Origin: Channallabes apus
Lineage: Eukaryota > Chordata > Actinopteri > Siluriformes > Clariidae
Assembly (NCBI GenBank): GCA_030522415.1
Contig: CM060112.1
Span: forward strand, 6,479,001-6,543,000
Direction of reading: 5' to 3'
Length of the DNA: 64,000 bases
The translations under genes and the position numbers were made by a program. Every line of letters starts with the position of its first letter. The first letter of the stretch is position 1. The notes under the pieces were generated by a model. It was given only the letters and a program-made list of their open reading frames with translations. It was not told where the DNA came from and made no database searches. This document shows positions 53,763-64,000 of the stretch, piece after piece.

Positions 53763-55490
53763 TCACACTCCTCTACACTGATAGCTGCTCCTATGATGAT
53801 GATGTGTTGTGATTTTCGATTTCAGATCATTTCCCAGGATTACCTGAACTCCTTCAACAGGGAGTTCGGTACAAATACCAACACGTACTTTCCCCTTCAC
53901 TATTTCTGTCTCAAGATAAATGTCATGAAGTGGAACTGTGATACAGCCTGCTCCTATGCCACGTAAAATAACATCAGTGCCTGTGTAGGTTTTCTGAGAC
54001 AGCAAAAGTGTACCAGCTAACATCAGAGTCTGTGCTGCACCTGTATCTCGCAGAATGGACACTGGTCTGCGAACACCTTCAGGGCTGTCTGCCACTGACC
54101 CTTGTAACATGAATGGCTTATAAACTTCCACTGTTTGTTCAGGTAAGACATGATTTAATTGCCTTTCAACAAACCCCACCGATTTTGACTTTACAGCTGT
54201 GTTTTTCTTTTTCCAGGCCTCACAGTCTGAGATAAGATGATCAGCACTCAAACAGTAGAAACATACTCTACCTCCCCCTGAGCGATACTGAGAAGTTCTA
54301 AACGTGCTCCCTCTTGCAGGTTTCACACTGCTTGCTGAAGGTTTCACCTGCCCTTCAACCCCACGGACAGCGAATTTATCCGTTCTCACAGTAGGAGAAA
54401 ATACAGTACGGTGCATCAACTCGAATTCATCAGCCAATACCGCGGCTGCTGACAATGACATGACTTTTTGCTCATTCAAGTGCAATACAACATTTTCAAA
54501 GACACAATTTTTAAAGTCCTCCAACAGAATTAACTCTTTAAGAGCCTCAAAAGTGGTAGCTTTAGTTGCAGCACACCACTTTTCAAACAGTGTTTGCTTT
54601 TCACGGGCAAATTCCACAAATGTTTGTCTGTCTGTCTTCTTATGGGACCTAAATTTTTGTCTATAAGCCTCTGGAACTAACTCATACGCACGTAGAACAG
54701 TTTGTTTGACCGTGTCGTAATCCAGGCTTTGTTCAACAGGCAACGCAGAGCACACATCCTGCGCTTTACCAGTCAACTTACATTGTAACAAGAGAGCCCA
54801 CATTGCTCTTGGCCACTGTAACGTAGCTGCCACACGTTCAAAAGCTATGAAATAGCTATCCACCTCGGTATCTCTAAAAGGAGGTACTAAAACAATATGC
54901 TTGCTTACATCGTAATGGGTTGGGGAGGTAGACACTGGGGCAGAAACTGGAGAGGAGAAGACTGGCGCAGCCGTTGCAGGTAACTGTGTGAATGATGGAA
55001 ACACAGGGGAACTCTCCGGCGCGATCTCAGCCCGGTGTAGCCGGCTGAAATCTCGCCGAAAATGCTCCCTCTCCATCTCAAGCTCCAGCTCCCGCAACCG
55101 TAACCTTTGAGCTTCTGTTTCCTCTCGTTTAATTTCCAGCTCCACCTCCCTCGTTTTTAGAACTAAAAGTTGTTCTGATTCCCCAATTGGTGGTGTGGTT
55201 ACCTTATGCTTGGGGGGCGTGGAAGGCGACTGCGGTGCAGGTAATGGCCTACCGTCGACCTCCGTCGGCGTTGAAGCGTCCTCGCTCTTAGCACACTCTC
55301 CAGGCTCTCCAGGCAAAATCTGCTGTTCAATTAATTTGTCAAGCAATATTTTTTTAACTTCTCTTTTAAGACCTTTTCTTGGCACGTCAACTTCAAAAAA
55401 TTCAGCAATGCTGAACAAATCGTCCTTACGACACTGGTCAAACTGCTCTCGGCTAGGAGCCAGTGTAAAGGCAATTAAGTCAAACGCCAT
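53763..55490 (-). CDS. Gag-protease polyprotein of a Ty3/gypsy-like LTR element (intact, 575 aa)
   Basis: The ATG at 55490 (MAFDLIAFTLAPSREQF) is chosen because the related copy at 44347 starts at the same place. An upstream in-frame ATG at 55535 lies in the leader. Domains: an N-terminal helical domain (1-60), a linker rich in proline and glutamate with a charged coiled coil (about 125-170), a capsid-like region (about 205-400, with LLQCKLTGKAQDVCSAL), a CCHC knuckle CFYCLSADHLISDC (about 430), and a retropepsin start SILRDTGAAQTLM (about 500) running to the stop. Family role: particle assembly and proteolysis. No stop or shift breaks it, unlike the downstream pol. It is an element gene, not a host gene, although domestication cannot be ruled out from sequence alone. 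Confidence 0.85.
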   Translation of the reverse strand: MAFDLIAFTLAPSREQFDQCRKDDLFSIAEFFEVDVPRKGLKREVKKILLDKLIEQQILPGEPGECAKSEDASTPTEVDGRPLPAPQSPSTPPKHKVTTPPIGESEQLLVLKTREVELEIKREETEAQRLRLRELELEMEREHFRRDFSRLHRAEIAPESSPVFPSFTQLPATAAPVFSSPVSAPVSTSPTHYDVSKHIVLVPPFRDTEVDSYFIAFERVAATLQWPRAMWALLLQCKLTGKAQDVCSALPVEQSLDYDTVKQTVLRAYELVPEAYRQKFRSHKKTDRQTFVEFAREKQTLFEKWCAATKATTFEALKELILLEDFKNCVFENVVLHLNEQKVMSLSAAAVLADEFELMHRTVFSPTVRTDKFAVRGVEGQVKPSASSVKPARGSTFRTSQYRSGGGRVCFYCLSADHLISDCEAWKKKNTAVKSKSVGFVERQLNHVLPEQTVEVYKPFMLQGSVADSPEGVRRPVSILRDTGAAQTLMLAGTLLLSQKTYTGTDVILRGIGAGCITVPLHDIYLETEIVKGKVRVGICTELPVEGVQVILGNDLKSKITTHHHHRSSYQCRGV

Positions 55491-55554
55491 TGTTATATCA
55501 CTACTGTCCAACCTAAGAAGACGGCCAAAAAACAAAAAGGGTGAATATCTTCCA

Positions 55555-55681
55555 CAATAGACAAGCCACCACTTGTTAGCCAGTAACTGGCAAAGGACAA
55601 GTCCCCACTTTTTAACCAGGGACTTGCAAAGGACAAGCCCCCACTTGTTAACCAGTGACTGGCAACGGACGAGCCCCCACT
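55555..55681 (-). promoter_or_regulatory. Leader with four tandem primer-binding-site repeats, second element
   Basis: Read on the minus strand, the LTR ends CGTAACA and is followed after AG by TGGGGGCTCGTCCGTTGCC, then three more units at 36-bp spacing (complements near 55634, 55598 and 55562). The LTR-proximal unit matches the tRNA-Pro site best; the others have drifted (TTGTCCTTTGC). Confidence 0.8.
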
Positions 55682-56611
55682 TGTTACGACCCCCGGTCTA
55701 GGGTCAAGGGACGCAACAAAGAAAATAATAAATTTATGATAAATAAATGAATCTTGCAACCAAGAATTCAGTGCGTGAATTTTTATTTTCATACACACGC
55801 ACATACAGGAAGCTCTGGGCTTCAGGATTGAGCCAGGCCAAAACAATAAACAGAACCCCCCCTCTATCTCCACCCTCAAGCTAACTAAACTACCAAAGGA
55901 AACGAATATAAATCAAAATACAGAAACTATACTAACTACCTAACTATCCACAAAAACAGGAGAAAACAGGGGACAACAAAATTGGCACTCAACCCCTACT
56001 GCTTCCTTGCAACTATGTACAAACACAAAAAGGAACAAAATATATACACAATATTTACAATGAAAGAACTATATACAATAGCGGGAGGAACACTTCCAGC
56101 CACGCTAGCACAAACAAACAAAAGAAAACCCAAAACAACAAACAGGAAGGAGAGAGGCAAGGCGCGACACACAGGCTCTCTCTCCAACCAAACAAACAAA
56201 AACACACACACACAGTCACTCAAAACAAATACAAAATAACAAACAAATACTCAGTCACACAGTCACACACCAACACTCCAACATACAGTCAATCACTCAA
56301 TTAATCACACAATCCACCAACCACACAATCCATCGTTCACAATTCACCAATCAACAACAGAGCACGGAAGTCACACACTAGGCATAAGTCGCGCACTTCC
56401 TGCTTCCACTCGCGAGCTTAAGAAGGCGTGCAGATCCACAGCCAGCCAATCACGGCGCACGTCACGGCACGTTCCATCGGGGCGGGGCTTCCTGCGAAAA
56501 GGAGAGCGGGAGAGAGAAAGGGGGGAGAGATCGCGCACGCACCGCCGTCGCGCATGCGCACATACCCGCGCTACACACACACACATACGTGCACTACTTC
56601 TGCACGTAACA
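55682..56611 (-). repeat. 5' LTR of the gag-protease element (930 bp)
   Basis: It begins TGTTACG and ends CGTAACA, a perfect 7-bp inverted end pair, and sits immediately upstream (minus strand) of the PBS leader. A GC-rich stretch at 56400-56600 should contain the promoter side. The right border abuts the DIRS copy at 56612, so this element inserted into the duplicated block. No second LTR is recognised in the window. Confidence 0.85.
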
Positions 56612-58672
56612 GACCGTGGCAACTAAAGGGTGATTTCCCACAGTAACCCCTTCAGTCAGGACGTGGCAGGCTGAAATAGTGGCCACGTACGTTTGAAGGG
56701 TACTAGGGCACAAGCCCGAGGACAATTTCTCTTGCAGGAATTCCAGCACTGAAACAATTTGGAAGTGGACTGGGTCCACCTGCTTTGCCATGCACCAACT
56801 TTCGAATACCTTCCATTAGAAGGCATAAATTCTCCTAGTGGAGCGAGCCCTAGCACTTAGGATGGTGTCAATTACGCCGGCTGAAAGGCCAGCTTGACTT
56901 AATTGGTCCCGTTCAGGGGCCAAACGTAAAGGTTCCAGAGCTCGGGCCGGGGATGAAGTATTGTCCCCTGCGCCTGAGATAGAAGATCCCTCCTCACTGG
57001 AATCATCCAAGGTGAGCCGTCGAGAAGAGATATTAGTTCTGAGAACCATACTCGGGCCGGCCAACGGGGCACTATCAATAAGAGGCGCAAACCATGTTGA
57101 CGGACCCTCGCCAGGACTCCCAGGAGCAGAGCTACTGGAGGTACGCATAGAGGTGTAAATTGGGCCACGTATTGGCCATCGCGTCCAGACCCAGGGGAGC
57201 TGGATGAGTCAGAGAGTAGTAGAGGGGACATTGTGCAGTCTCCTGGGAGGCAAAGAGTAAAGAATCTCTCCCAGATTCGAGTGGCTACTTCGGGGTGGAG
57301 TTTCCATTCCCCGTGATTCGCAGCTTGTCTGGACAGTAAGTCTGCTCCCACGTTCCTGTATCCTGGAATGTGAATCGCCCTCAGATACAGGAACTTGTCC
57401 TAAGCCCAGAGCAGAACCTGATGCACTAGCTGGTTTAAGCGGCGCGAAAGCCTGGCGATTTATGTAGGAGACTAACGATGTGCTGTCCACCCGCACTAGG
57501 ACATGGTAGCCTCTCAGCTGCTGGAGGAAATGCTGTAGAGCTAAAAATAGAGCCATCATTTCGAGGCAATTGATGTGCCCTGCGAAAAGGTGGCCTCTCC
57601 AGCTCCCTTGGGCTGGACGGCCATCCAAGACCGCGCCCCAGCCGGTAAGGGAAGCGTCTGTCTTTAGCATTTTGCGATGACAAGACGGACCTAGAGTGGG
57701 ACCCAAGGTGAGAAACCGGGGTGTGAACCACATAGAAAGGGTACGAAGTCCTTTGCGCGTAACCCTTATCCGCCTTCGGGGATTTGTTCTCGTGTGAACT
57801 CCCCTGGCTCTTAGCCACAGCTGAAAGGCTCTTATGTGCAAGAGACCCAAAGGTATCACCGTGGATGCAGCTGCCATGAGGCCTAAACATTTTTGTAAGT
57901 GATGTACAGTCACTTCTTGGTCCAGCCTGATTTCCTTCAGAGCGTTGTTTATGGATTCGACGCGAGCAGGAGACAGATGTGCCTGCATAGTGATCGAATT
58001 CCTCCTGACGCCCAAGTATGTTGTCACCTGCGCCAGAAAGAAAGCTTTTCGTGGCGTTGAGTCTCAATCCCAGCGAATGAAGATGAGCTAGGATGACATC
58101 CCGGTGTCGAAGTGCTAGCTGCTGAGACTGGGCCAGGATTAGCCAGTCGTCTATGTAATTCAGATGCCCTGGAATATCAAGGGAGCCAGAACTGCATCCA
58201 TGCATTTCGTGTATGTGCGGGGTGATAGGGCTAGACCGAATGGAAGAACCCGAAATTGGTAGGCTTTTCCCCCAAAAGCGAACCTCAGGAACTTCCTGTG
58301 CTGTGGCAAAATTTCTATGTGGAAGTATGCGTCCTTTAAATCTATTGTCACAAACCAATCATGTGGTTGGATTTGTGAGACAATAGTTTTTATGGTCAAC
58401 ATTTTGAAGTTTTTTGAGATAGCGGTTCAAACCGCGAAGATCCAGAATTGGACGCAGACCCCCGTCCTTCTTGGGGACCAGGAAGTACCGACTGTAGTAG
58501 CCTGACTCCATATCTGGTACGCCTGCAAAACCGCCATGTTGTGCAAGGAAGCGCCGGTCTGACCTGCTGCTTGGAACGCCTTCCCTACCAGGGTAGAAGA
58601 AGTTCTACACGCCTTGGAGGGAAGGGTCAGCTTCTTTATAAATGCTAGAATGCCTCATCCCACCCCCGCTGT
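56612..58672 (-). mobile_element. DIRS element, copy 2 (both ends missing)
   Basis: The sequence is almost the same as 33530-35664. The recombinase loses its C-terminal catalytic part (HSTR and tyrosine) at the LTR border. The polymerase has the same shifts near YIDD and the same in-frame TAG before the methyltransferase-like domain as copy 1. At about 56818 an extra TAA interrupts the recombinase, whereas the C deleted in copy 1 (33631) is present here. The first polymerase motif keeps aspartate (TIDLKDAYFHI). Confidence 0.9.
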
Positions 58673-58860
58673 TAAAAAAATACAAATAAAAAAAGTAACT
58701 CGGTAACTTTTACTCTGAGTAAATTTTTTAATGAGCTACTTTTTACTTTTACTTGAGTAGATTTTTATAATGGCAACTTTACTTGTACTTAAGCAAAATT
58801 TCACTGAAGTAAAAGTACTTGTACTTGAGTACAAAATTTTATTACTCTTTCCACCTCTGG
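58673..58860. mobile_element. hAT-type terminal fragment, copy 2
   Basis: It is the same fragment, with the same DIRS junction, as 35665-35852. It ends TTTCCACCTCTG. Confidence 0.75.
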
Positions 58861-60557
58861 TTATGCTTAAAACCTTCTGGACTTGGTAACGTGTAAGTAA
58901 TGTAATATCACTAAAATTATATTCCCTCGTATGAAATGGGGCTTTAGCACATGTTCCTGACATACTGGTAACATTTTATGACACGTTTTTAACGTTATCA
59001 GTATATAATCCCCAACACTGCCAGCAATTTGACACGTTGATTAAAGGTTACTACAAGTAAAAGTACAACAGTCCACAAGTCGACCGATTAAATTAACCAT
59101 GTAAATTAAATAAAATGTGAAATAAAACACAAAAACAGTAAATTATTTATATATATAATTATTAAACAAACTTCCAGTTTGCTTGGTAGTAGTATCATGG
59201 ATTATTGGGCAGAGCACTGTTCCACTTTCAGCTAGTGTTTACACAGACCAACAAGCTGAGGTTAGCCATTACTGTCATGAATGAAGTTTAAAAGTAAACA
59301 TGAAATCTTTATTCACTTTTGTGTTTACAGGTCTGTTAGCTTTTCTGAAAGGGCATTATTTTACCCATACTGCAGAAAATAAGTCCCAGAATGCAAAAAT
59401 AAAAACATTATGTGGATAAATTTTTAAATGGAAAGATACAATAAAATTGCTGTGTAATCTAAATATCCTAAAATAAACTCCCTCAAAATGACGGAGTACT
59501 GAAAATTAGTAGTTGAATTATCTGATAATATCAGAGAATAATTTCAATTATACTGCGAAACTGAATTATGTTCATGGGTTTATTATATTATCAGTAGTGA
59601 GCACTTGCAAAGCAACAAAATGCAGTTGTTTTAAAGGCGTGTGGGTTGGGGGGGGCGGGATTCTTTCTATACACACTGTAATTAAGATTTGCTAAAAACT
59701 TGAGCCAGTCCAATTTGTGTTTATTCTTTTTTTTTTTTTTAAGATCAGTAATGAGTTTCTGAGAATTACAACTGCTCCACTTCAAGGAAGATTGCTGGTT
59801 TCCTTGGACAAGCAACATTATAAATTAATTGAGATCATCAGAAAGGGAAAAGAATTGTCAGAGAGAAGACCAGAGATATAATCTTCATCGTCAAGTTCTT
59901 GATCTGGTATGTATTTGCTCAAAAAAGCAGCAATTAGCTTGGTGTCAAATGTAATATTGTGAATGGAAGCCACAGGACCTGAGCAAGGCATCCAAATCAA
60001 GTTGGCTGTGGCGCACTAAATTAAAACATAACTAGAAGAATAAAACATTTTAGTTTAACTTGTTGTTAGTGTATGCTGTCTGAATACAGGTTTCGATGTC
60101 TGCCATGTTATCACGCTTCAATGGCCTAACATAACCAACAATACTATGTTTGTTTTTATATTCCCAGACCCTGGAGGTGAATGTATGAAGAGAGTCTCTC
60201 CTGAAATGTCTTATGGTGTATTTAGTGGAAAATGTGGACCAACTGATTAAGCACTGGTAAGCATTTGTTCAAAAGGCATTTCAACCTTAGAACTGAAAAA
60301 TGTTACTGAATTGATAAATTAGCATTGCTCAAAGATCCAGGTGGCAGCTTTGTGGTGCTGGGGTTTGAACCTGTGAGCTTCCAATCAGTAAACCAACATC
60401 CAAAAACCACACAACCACCTCTGCCCCTTCATATTCACAAATATGGTCAGTGGCATTATCAGCTGCAGCACAATCTTTACACAGGGCCATTATTTCTTTT
60501 TAAATCATATTTTGTATTAACATTAGTTACAACCTTGTGGAAAGACTTCACAGATGA
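58861..60557. other. Second copy of the inverted-repeat arm and spacer; no gene seen
   Basis: It matches 35853-37549 nearly base for base, with small indels such as TTGTTGTTAG against TTGTTAG near 60060. Confidence 0.7.
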
Positions 60558-62543
60558 GTTGAAGCTGTTATAGCTGCAAAAGGCCAACATCATATTAGGC
60601 CACCGTCTGACCCCACAGAACTCGATCAGGCGACTGAATATTTAGAGTCGACACTTCGTTGTACCTTAGATAATGTAGCTCCAGCTAAAAGAAAAATTAT
60701 TAGAGATAAGAAACTCGCTCCCTGGTATAACGATCACACGCGCACTTTAAAACAGACTGCTCGGAAATTAGAGCGTAAATGGCATCAAACTAAATTGTTG
60801 GTATTTCAAATAGCATGGAAAGAGAGCATCCTGAACTATAGGAAAGCTCTTAGTGTAGCTAGATCAACGTATCTCTCCACTCTTATAGAAGAAAATAAAA
60901 ATAATCCTAGATTTTTATTTAATACCATAGCCAAATTAACCAGAAATAAGACCACTACAGAAATCTCCACAACAACATCATGCAATAGTGAGGACTTCAT
61001 GAACTTTTTTAATAATAAAATTGTAAATATCAGGCATAAAATTGAGGCTTTGAAACCGAACAATGTAATTGATACAGATGTTAACCTAGCCATGTCAGAT
61101 TCAAACCTAGAATACTTTACTCCCCTTGAAGAGAATGAAATAATTTCACTCATCTCTTCTGCAAATTCATCAACCTGTATATTAGATCCTATACCGACAC
61201 ATTTTCTTAAACAGATAGTACCAGTAATAACAGAACCGCTGTTGAGAATAATTAATTCCTCACTCAGCATTGGTTATGTTCCAAAATCTTTTAAAGTAGC
61301 AGTTATCAAACCAATAATTAAGAAACCTGACCTCGACCCCTGTCAGCTGTCCAATTACAGGCCAATATCAAACCTCCCCTTTATCTCTAAGATTCTGGAA
61401 AAGATAGTAGCGGAGCAGCTATGCTCATATCTACATAGAAATGGCATACATGAACTGTATCAGTCAGGATTTAGGCCTCATCACAGCACAGAAACAGCAC
61501 TCGTTAAAGTAGTAAATGACCTCCTATTGGCCTCTGATCAGGGTTGTGTAACTACGCTTGTATTACTCGACCTCAGTGCAGCTTTTGACACTAGTGATCA
61601 TGCTATTCTTCTTCACAAATTAGAAAATGTAGTAGGAATTAAGGGTACAGCCCTCTCCTGGCTCAGATCCTATTTGACCGATCGTTATCAGTATGTAGAC
61701 TTAAATGGTGATTATTCTGCATGTTCTCTAGTGGAGTTTGGCGTTCCGCAGGGTTCAGTTTTAGGCCCACTGCTTTTTTCCCTTTACATGCTTCCTCTGG
61801 GCAACATAATCCGTAAGCATGGTATTAGTTTTCATTGTTATGCTGACGACACACAGCTATACGTCTCAACAAAACCTGATGAGAAAAACCATCTTACTAA
61901 AGTTGAGCAATGTGTGCAGGACATAAGAAATTGGATGCTAATTAACTTCCTTCTGCTTAATCCGGATAAGACAGAAGTTCTAGTCATAGGACCGCATACA
62001 GCTAGAAGTAAAATCTTAGATCACACCGTAACTTTAGATGGCCTTTCTGTTCCGTCAAGTGCAACAGTAAAAGACCTCGGCGTGATTATAGATTCCAGAC
62101 TTTCATTTGAAGCTCATGTAGATAATATCACCAGGATAGCATTCTTTCACCTCAGAAATATTGCCAAAATAAGAAATATATTGTCGCTAAACGATGCAGA
62201 AAAACTAGTTCATGCTTTTATCACTTCTAGGTTGGACTATTGTAATACCTTACTGTCTGGTTGTTCAGTTAGGTGCATAAACAAGCTTCAGCTAGTCCAG
62301 AATGCAGCAGCGAGAGTCCTCACTAGAACCAGAAGATATGAGCACATCACCCCTATCCTATCTTCACTGCATTGGCTCCCTGTGAAATTTCGCATTGATT
62401 TTAAAATACTACTCCTGACATATAAGGCATTAAATGGTCTCGCCCCGCAGTATCTGAGCGAACTGCTAGTGTCTTACGATCCGCCACGCCTACTGTACTT
62501 CGGTCAAAGGATGCAGGCTGCTTATCAGTACCGCGTATTATGA
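60558..62543 (+). CDS. L2-like LINE reverse transcriptase, open frame (661 codons)
   Basis: The frame is open from just after TGA at 60555 to TGA at 62541-62543. The first ATG is at 60795, but homologous codons upstream ([21 protein letters not shown]) show the original protein began earlier, so this is an N-truncated ORF2 without endonuclease. Reverse transcriptase motifs: [20 protein letters not shown] (about residue 260), [18 protein letters not shown] (catalytic D), [26 protein letters not shown] (catalytic DD), and [11 protein letters not shown]. The C-terminal part has [11 protein letters not shown]. The usual IDH after the first catalytic aspartate is SDH. The end of the protein continues in another frame ([19 protein letters not shown]), so a shift lies near 62540. 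It is likely not functional, although the polymerase core is unbroken, unlike copy 1. Confidence 0.88.
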   Translation, partial: VEAVIAAKGQHHIRPPSDPTELDQATEYLESTLRCTLDNVAPAKRKIIRDKKLAPWYNDHTRTLKQTARKLERKWHQTKLLVFQIAWKESILNYRKALSVARSTYLSTLIEENKNNPRFLFNTIAKLTRNKTTTEISTTTSCNSEDFMNFFNNKIVNIRHKIEALKPNNVIDTDVNLAMSDSNLEYFTPLEENEIISLISSANSSTCILDPIPTHFLKQIVPVITEPLLRIINSSLSIGYVPKSFKVAVIKPIIKKPDLDPCQLSNYRPISNLPFISKILEKIVAEQLCSYLHRNGIHELYQSGFRPHHSTETALVKVVNDLLLASDQGCVTTLVLLDLSAAFDTSDHAILLHKLENVVGIKGTALSWLRSYLTDRYQYVDLNGDYSACSLVEFGVPQGSVLGPLLFSLYMLPLGNIIRKHGISFHCYADDTQLYVSTKPDEKNHLTKVEQCVQDIRNWMLINFLLLNPDKTEVLVIGPHTARSKILDHTVTLDGLSVPSSATVKDLGVIIDSRLSFEAHVDNITRIAFFHLRNIAKIRNILSLNDAEKLVHAFITSRLDYCNTLLSGCSVRCINKLQLVQNAAARVLTRTRRYEHITPILSSLHWLPVKFRIDFKILLLTYKALNGLAPQYLSELLVSYDPPRLLYFGQRMQAAYQYRVL

Positions 62544-63692
62544 AAACTACAGCTGGGGGCAGAGCTTTTTCTCACAAAGCCCCAAAATTATGGAATAGTA
62601 TTCCAAATAGTGTTCGGGACTCAGACACAGTCTCAGTGTTTAAGTCTAGGCTCAAAACCTATTTATTTAGCCAAGCATTTTTATAAATAGATTTGCCATA
62701 AGGTAAAGGAGCAGATCTGGGGGACTCATGGACGTAGAGTATTATGGTGAACTGGTATGTTTAGATGCTGTCTTCCTCAGTCTCATTTGATCACTCAGGT
62801 TTGTTGACGGTGAGGTGATTGTTTACTTTACATCTCAGGGAGCCCTCATGTTTGTGTTTCCTTCTGGCTCTCCCTTTTAGTTATGCTGTCATAGTTAGTC
62901 CTGCCGGAGTCCCTGCTTGCACTCTACAGTAAATATACATTCACATTAGACATTGTGACTGTGACCATACTGTACCTAATTGCAATCTCTCCTCCTCTTC
63001 TCTTCCTCCCCCTCTTTCTCTTTCCTCTCTCCCCCTGTCTCCCCCTTTCACTCTTTCTCTCTCTCTCTCTGTCGAGCTACACATGTGGTTCCTAAGCTGC
63101 CAGTGATCCAGACTCCCTCTGCCCTCCGGACCTGTCTGATCCATCCTGGTGCCCCGTTTCTGGTTGGAGGTCTCGTCGCATGGATGCCCTGTGTGTCTCT
63201 TTAGGATGCGTCTGGTGTCTGGGGATGATTCTATCTACTTAGAAGATGGTTCTGGCCTCGACTGGTGTTGTCAGCTGTTTCTCTGAGGACTTGACAATTC
63301 GATAGTTCAGGACTGGAACTTTCTACAAGTCTATCTGAGTCTCGAATAACTACTGGACTCCATTTTACATCAACTATTATAACATCAATTAACATCAACT
63401 ATTATAGCTGAACCTAACACTGTATAAATGCAGATCATTTCCTGCTATCTGTTTCACCCAGATGAGGATGGGTTCCCTGTCGAATCTGGTTCCTCTCAAG
63501 GTTTCTTCCTATTACCATCTCAGGGAGTTTTTCCTTACCACTGTCGCCCTTGGGCTTGCTCACCAGGGACTATCTGAACATTTTGATTCATACACATTCA
63601 CATTCCATACAAACTTAAATAATTCTTTTGATTGTGTAAAGCTGTTTTGAGACAATGTCAATTGTTAAAAGCGCTATACAAATAAAACTGAA
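62544..63692 (+). mobile_element. 3' end of L2 copy 2
   Basis: It contains the shifted C-terminal coding segment (to about 62690), a long 3' UTR with a pyrimidine-rich stretch (about 62985-63070), and the terminal AAAGCGCTATACAAATAAAACTGAAT. The tail region is the same text found antisense at 7640-8500 and 14069-14963. Confidence 0.85.
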
Positions 63693-64000
63693 TATTAAAT
63701 CCTATGGATTAAGAAGTGGATGTTACTCAAGTTTATACTGTATGCATGTGAAGGCAGGCGAGGCAATGCTTTTGGGAATATAATGTAATATATAATGTGT
63801 GTGTATATATGTATGTCAGTTGTTTTTGCCTATTCATTGACATAATTACATTTAACTTGATGCACCTTAATCCTAGGTGGGTTTATTTTTTGCACTCATA
63901 GGGAGCATTAAGTGATTTTTACATGCATACATCAGACACTGTTTTTCCAAATAGAGCCACTTGTCTAACAAATGTCCTTTCTTTTATTAAGTTGTTCAGA
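63693..64000. other. Spacer after L2 copy 2; no gene seen
   Basis: It matches 40673-40980 to the window end, so the duplicated block continues beyond the window. Confidence 0.8.

Overview
The window reads as nuclear DNA of a ray-finned (teleost) fish: AT-rich sequence, spliced genes with GT-AG introns, an Ig-domain immune-receptor family of the fish CD300/pIgR-like type, and a very dense load of fish-typical transposons (L2-like LINEs, Tc1, hAT, piggyBac, PIF/Harbinger-like, DIRS, Ty3/gypsy-like LTR elements and tRNA-derived SINEs). An ostariophysan such as a catfish would fit, but the order cannot be fixed from the sequence alone. No prokaryotic operon, CRISPR array, rRNA or tRNA gene is seen.

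Layout. 1-615: end of an LTR retrotransposon (minus strand). 616-7640: immune-receptor locus, with a decayed Ig exon (616-815), a decayed Tc1 copy, and one apparently intact six-exon gene (3519-6719, plus strand) encoding a two-Ig-domain, single-pass receptor with a tail ITIM. 7640-12430: old L2 copy (minus) split by an internally deleted LTR retrotransposon (8974-10938). 12740-12972 and 24245-24640: a second, paralogous decayed Ig unit, split by an 11.2-kb nest of transposons (13013-24244). The nest is an outer Harbinger-like element holding a piggyBac copy (itself split by an L2 tail) and a hAT copy (itself split by an LTR retrotransposon carrying about 95 tandem copies of a 30-bp unit). 24640-32128: Tc1 remnants, two tRNA-derived SINEs and an L2-like LINE.

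32129-42672: a 10.5-kb structure bounded by long inverted repeats, holding a DIRS tyrosine-recombinase retroelement, a hAT end and an L2 LINE. Most of this block (33530-40980) recurs at 56612-64000, with shared internal junctions and shared disabling mutations, so it was duplicated as a block. 42804-56611: pieces of related Ty3/gypsy-like elements in both orientations, one with an intact 575-residue gag-protease frame and a tandemly repeated primer-binding-site leader. These pieces are separated by a 7.6-kb inverted-repeat element (44701-52312) that contains a nearly complete Tc1 transposon.

The only convincing host gene is the Ig receptor; almost everything else is transposon-derived. Coordinates of decayed elements are approximate unless a target-site duplication or terminal repeat is quoted. 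Similarities were judged by eye; no database search was run.
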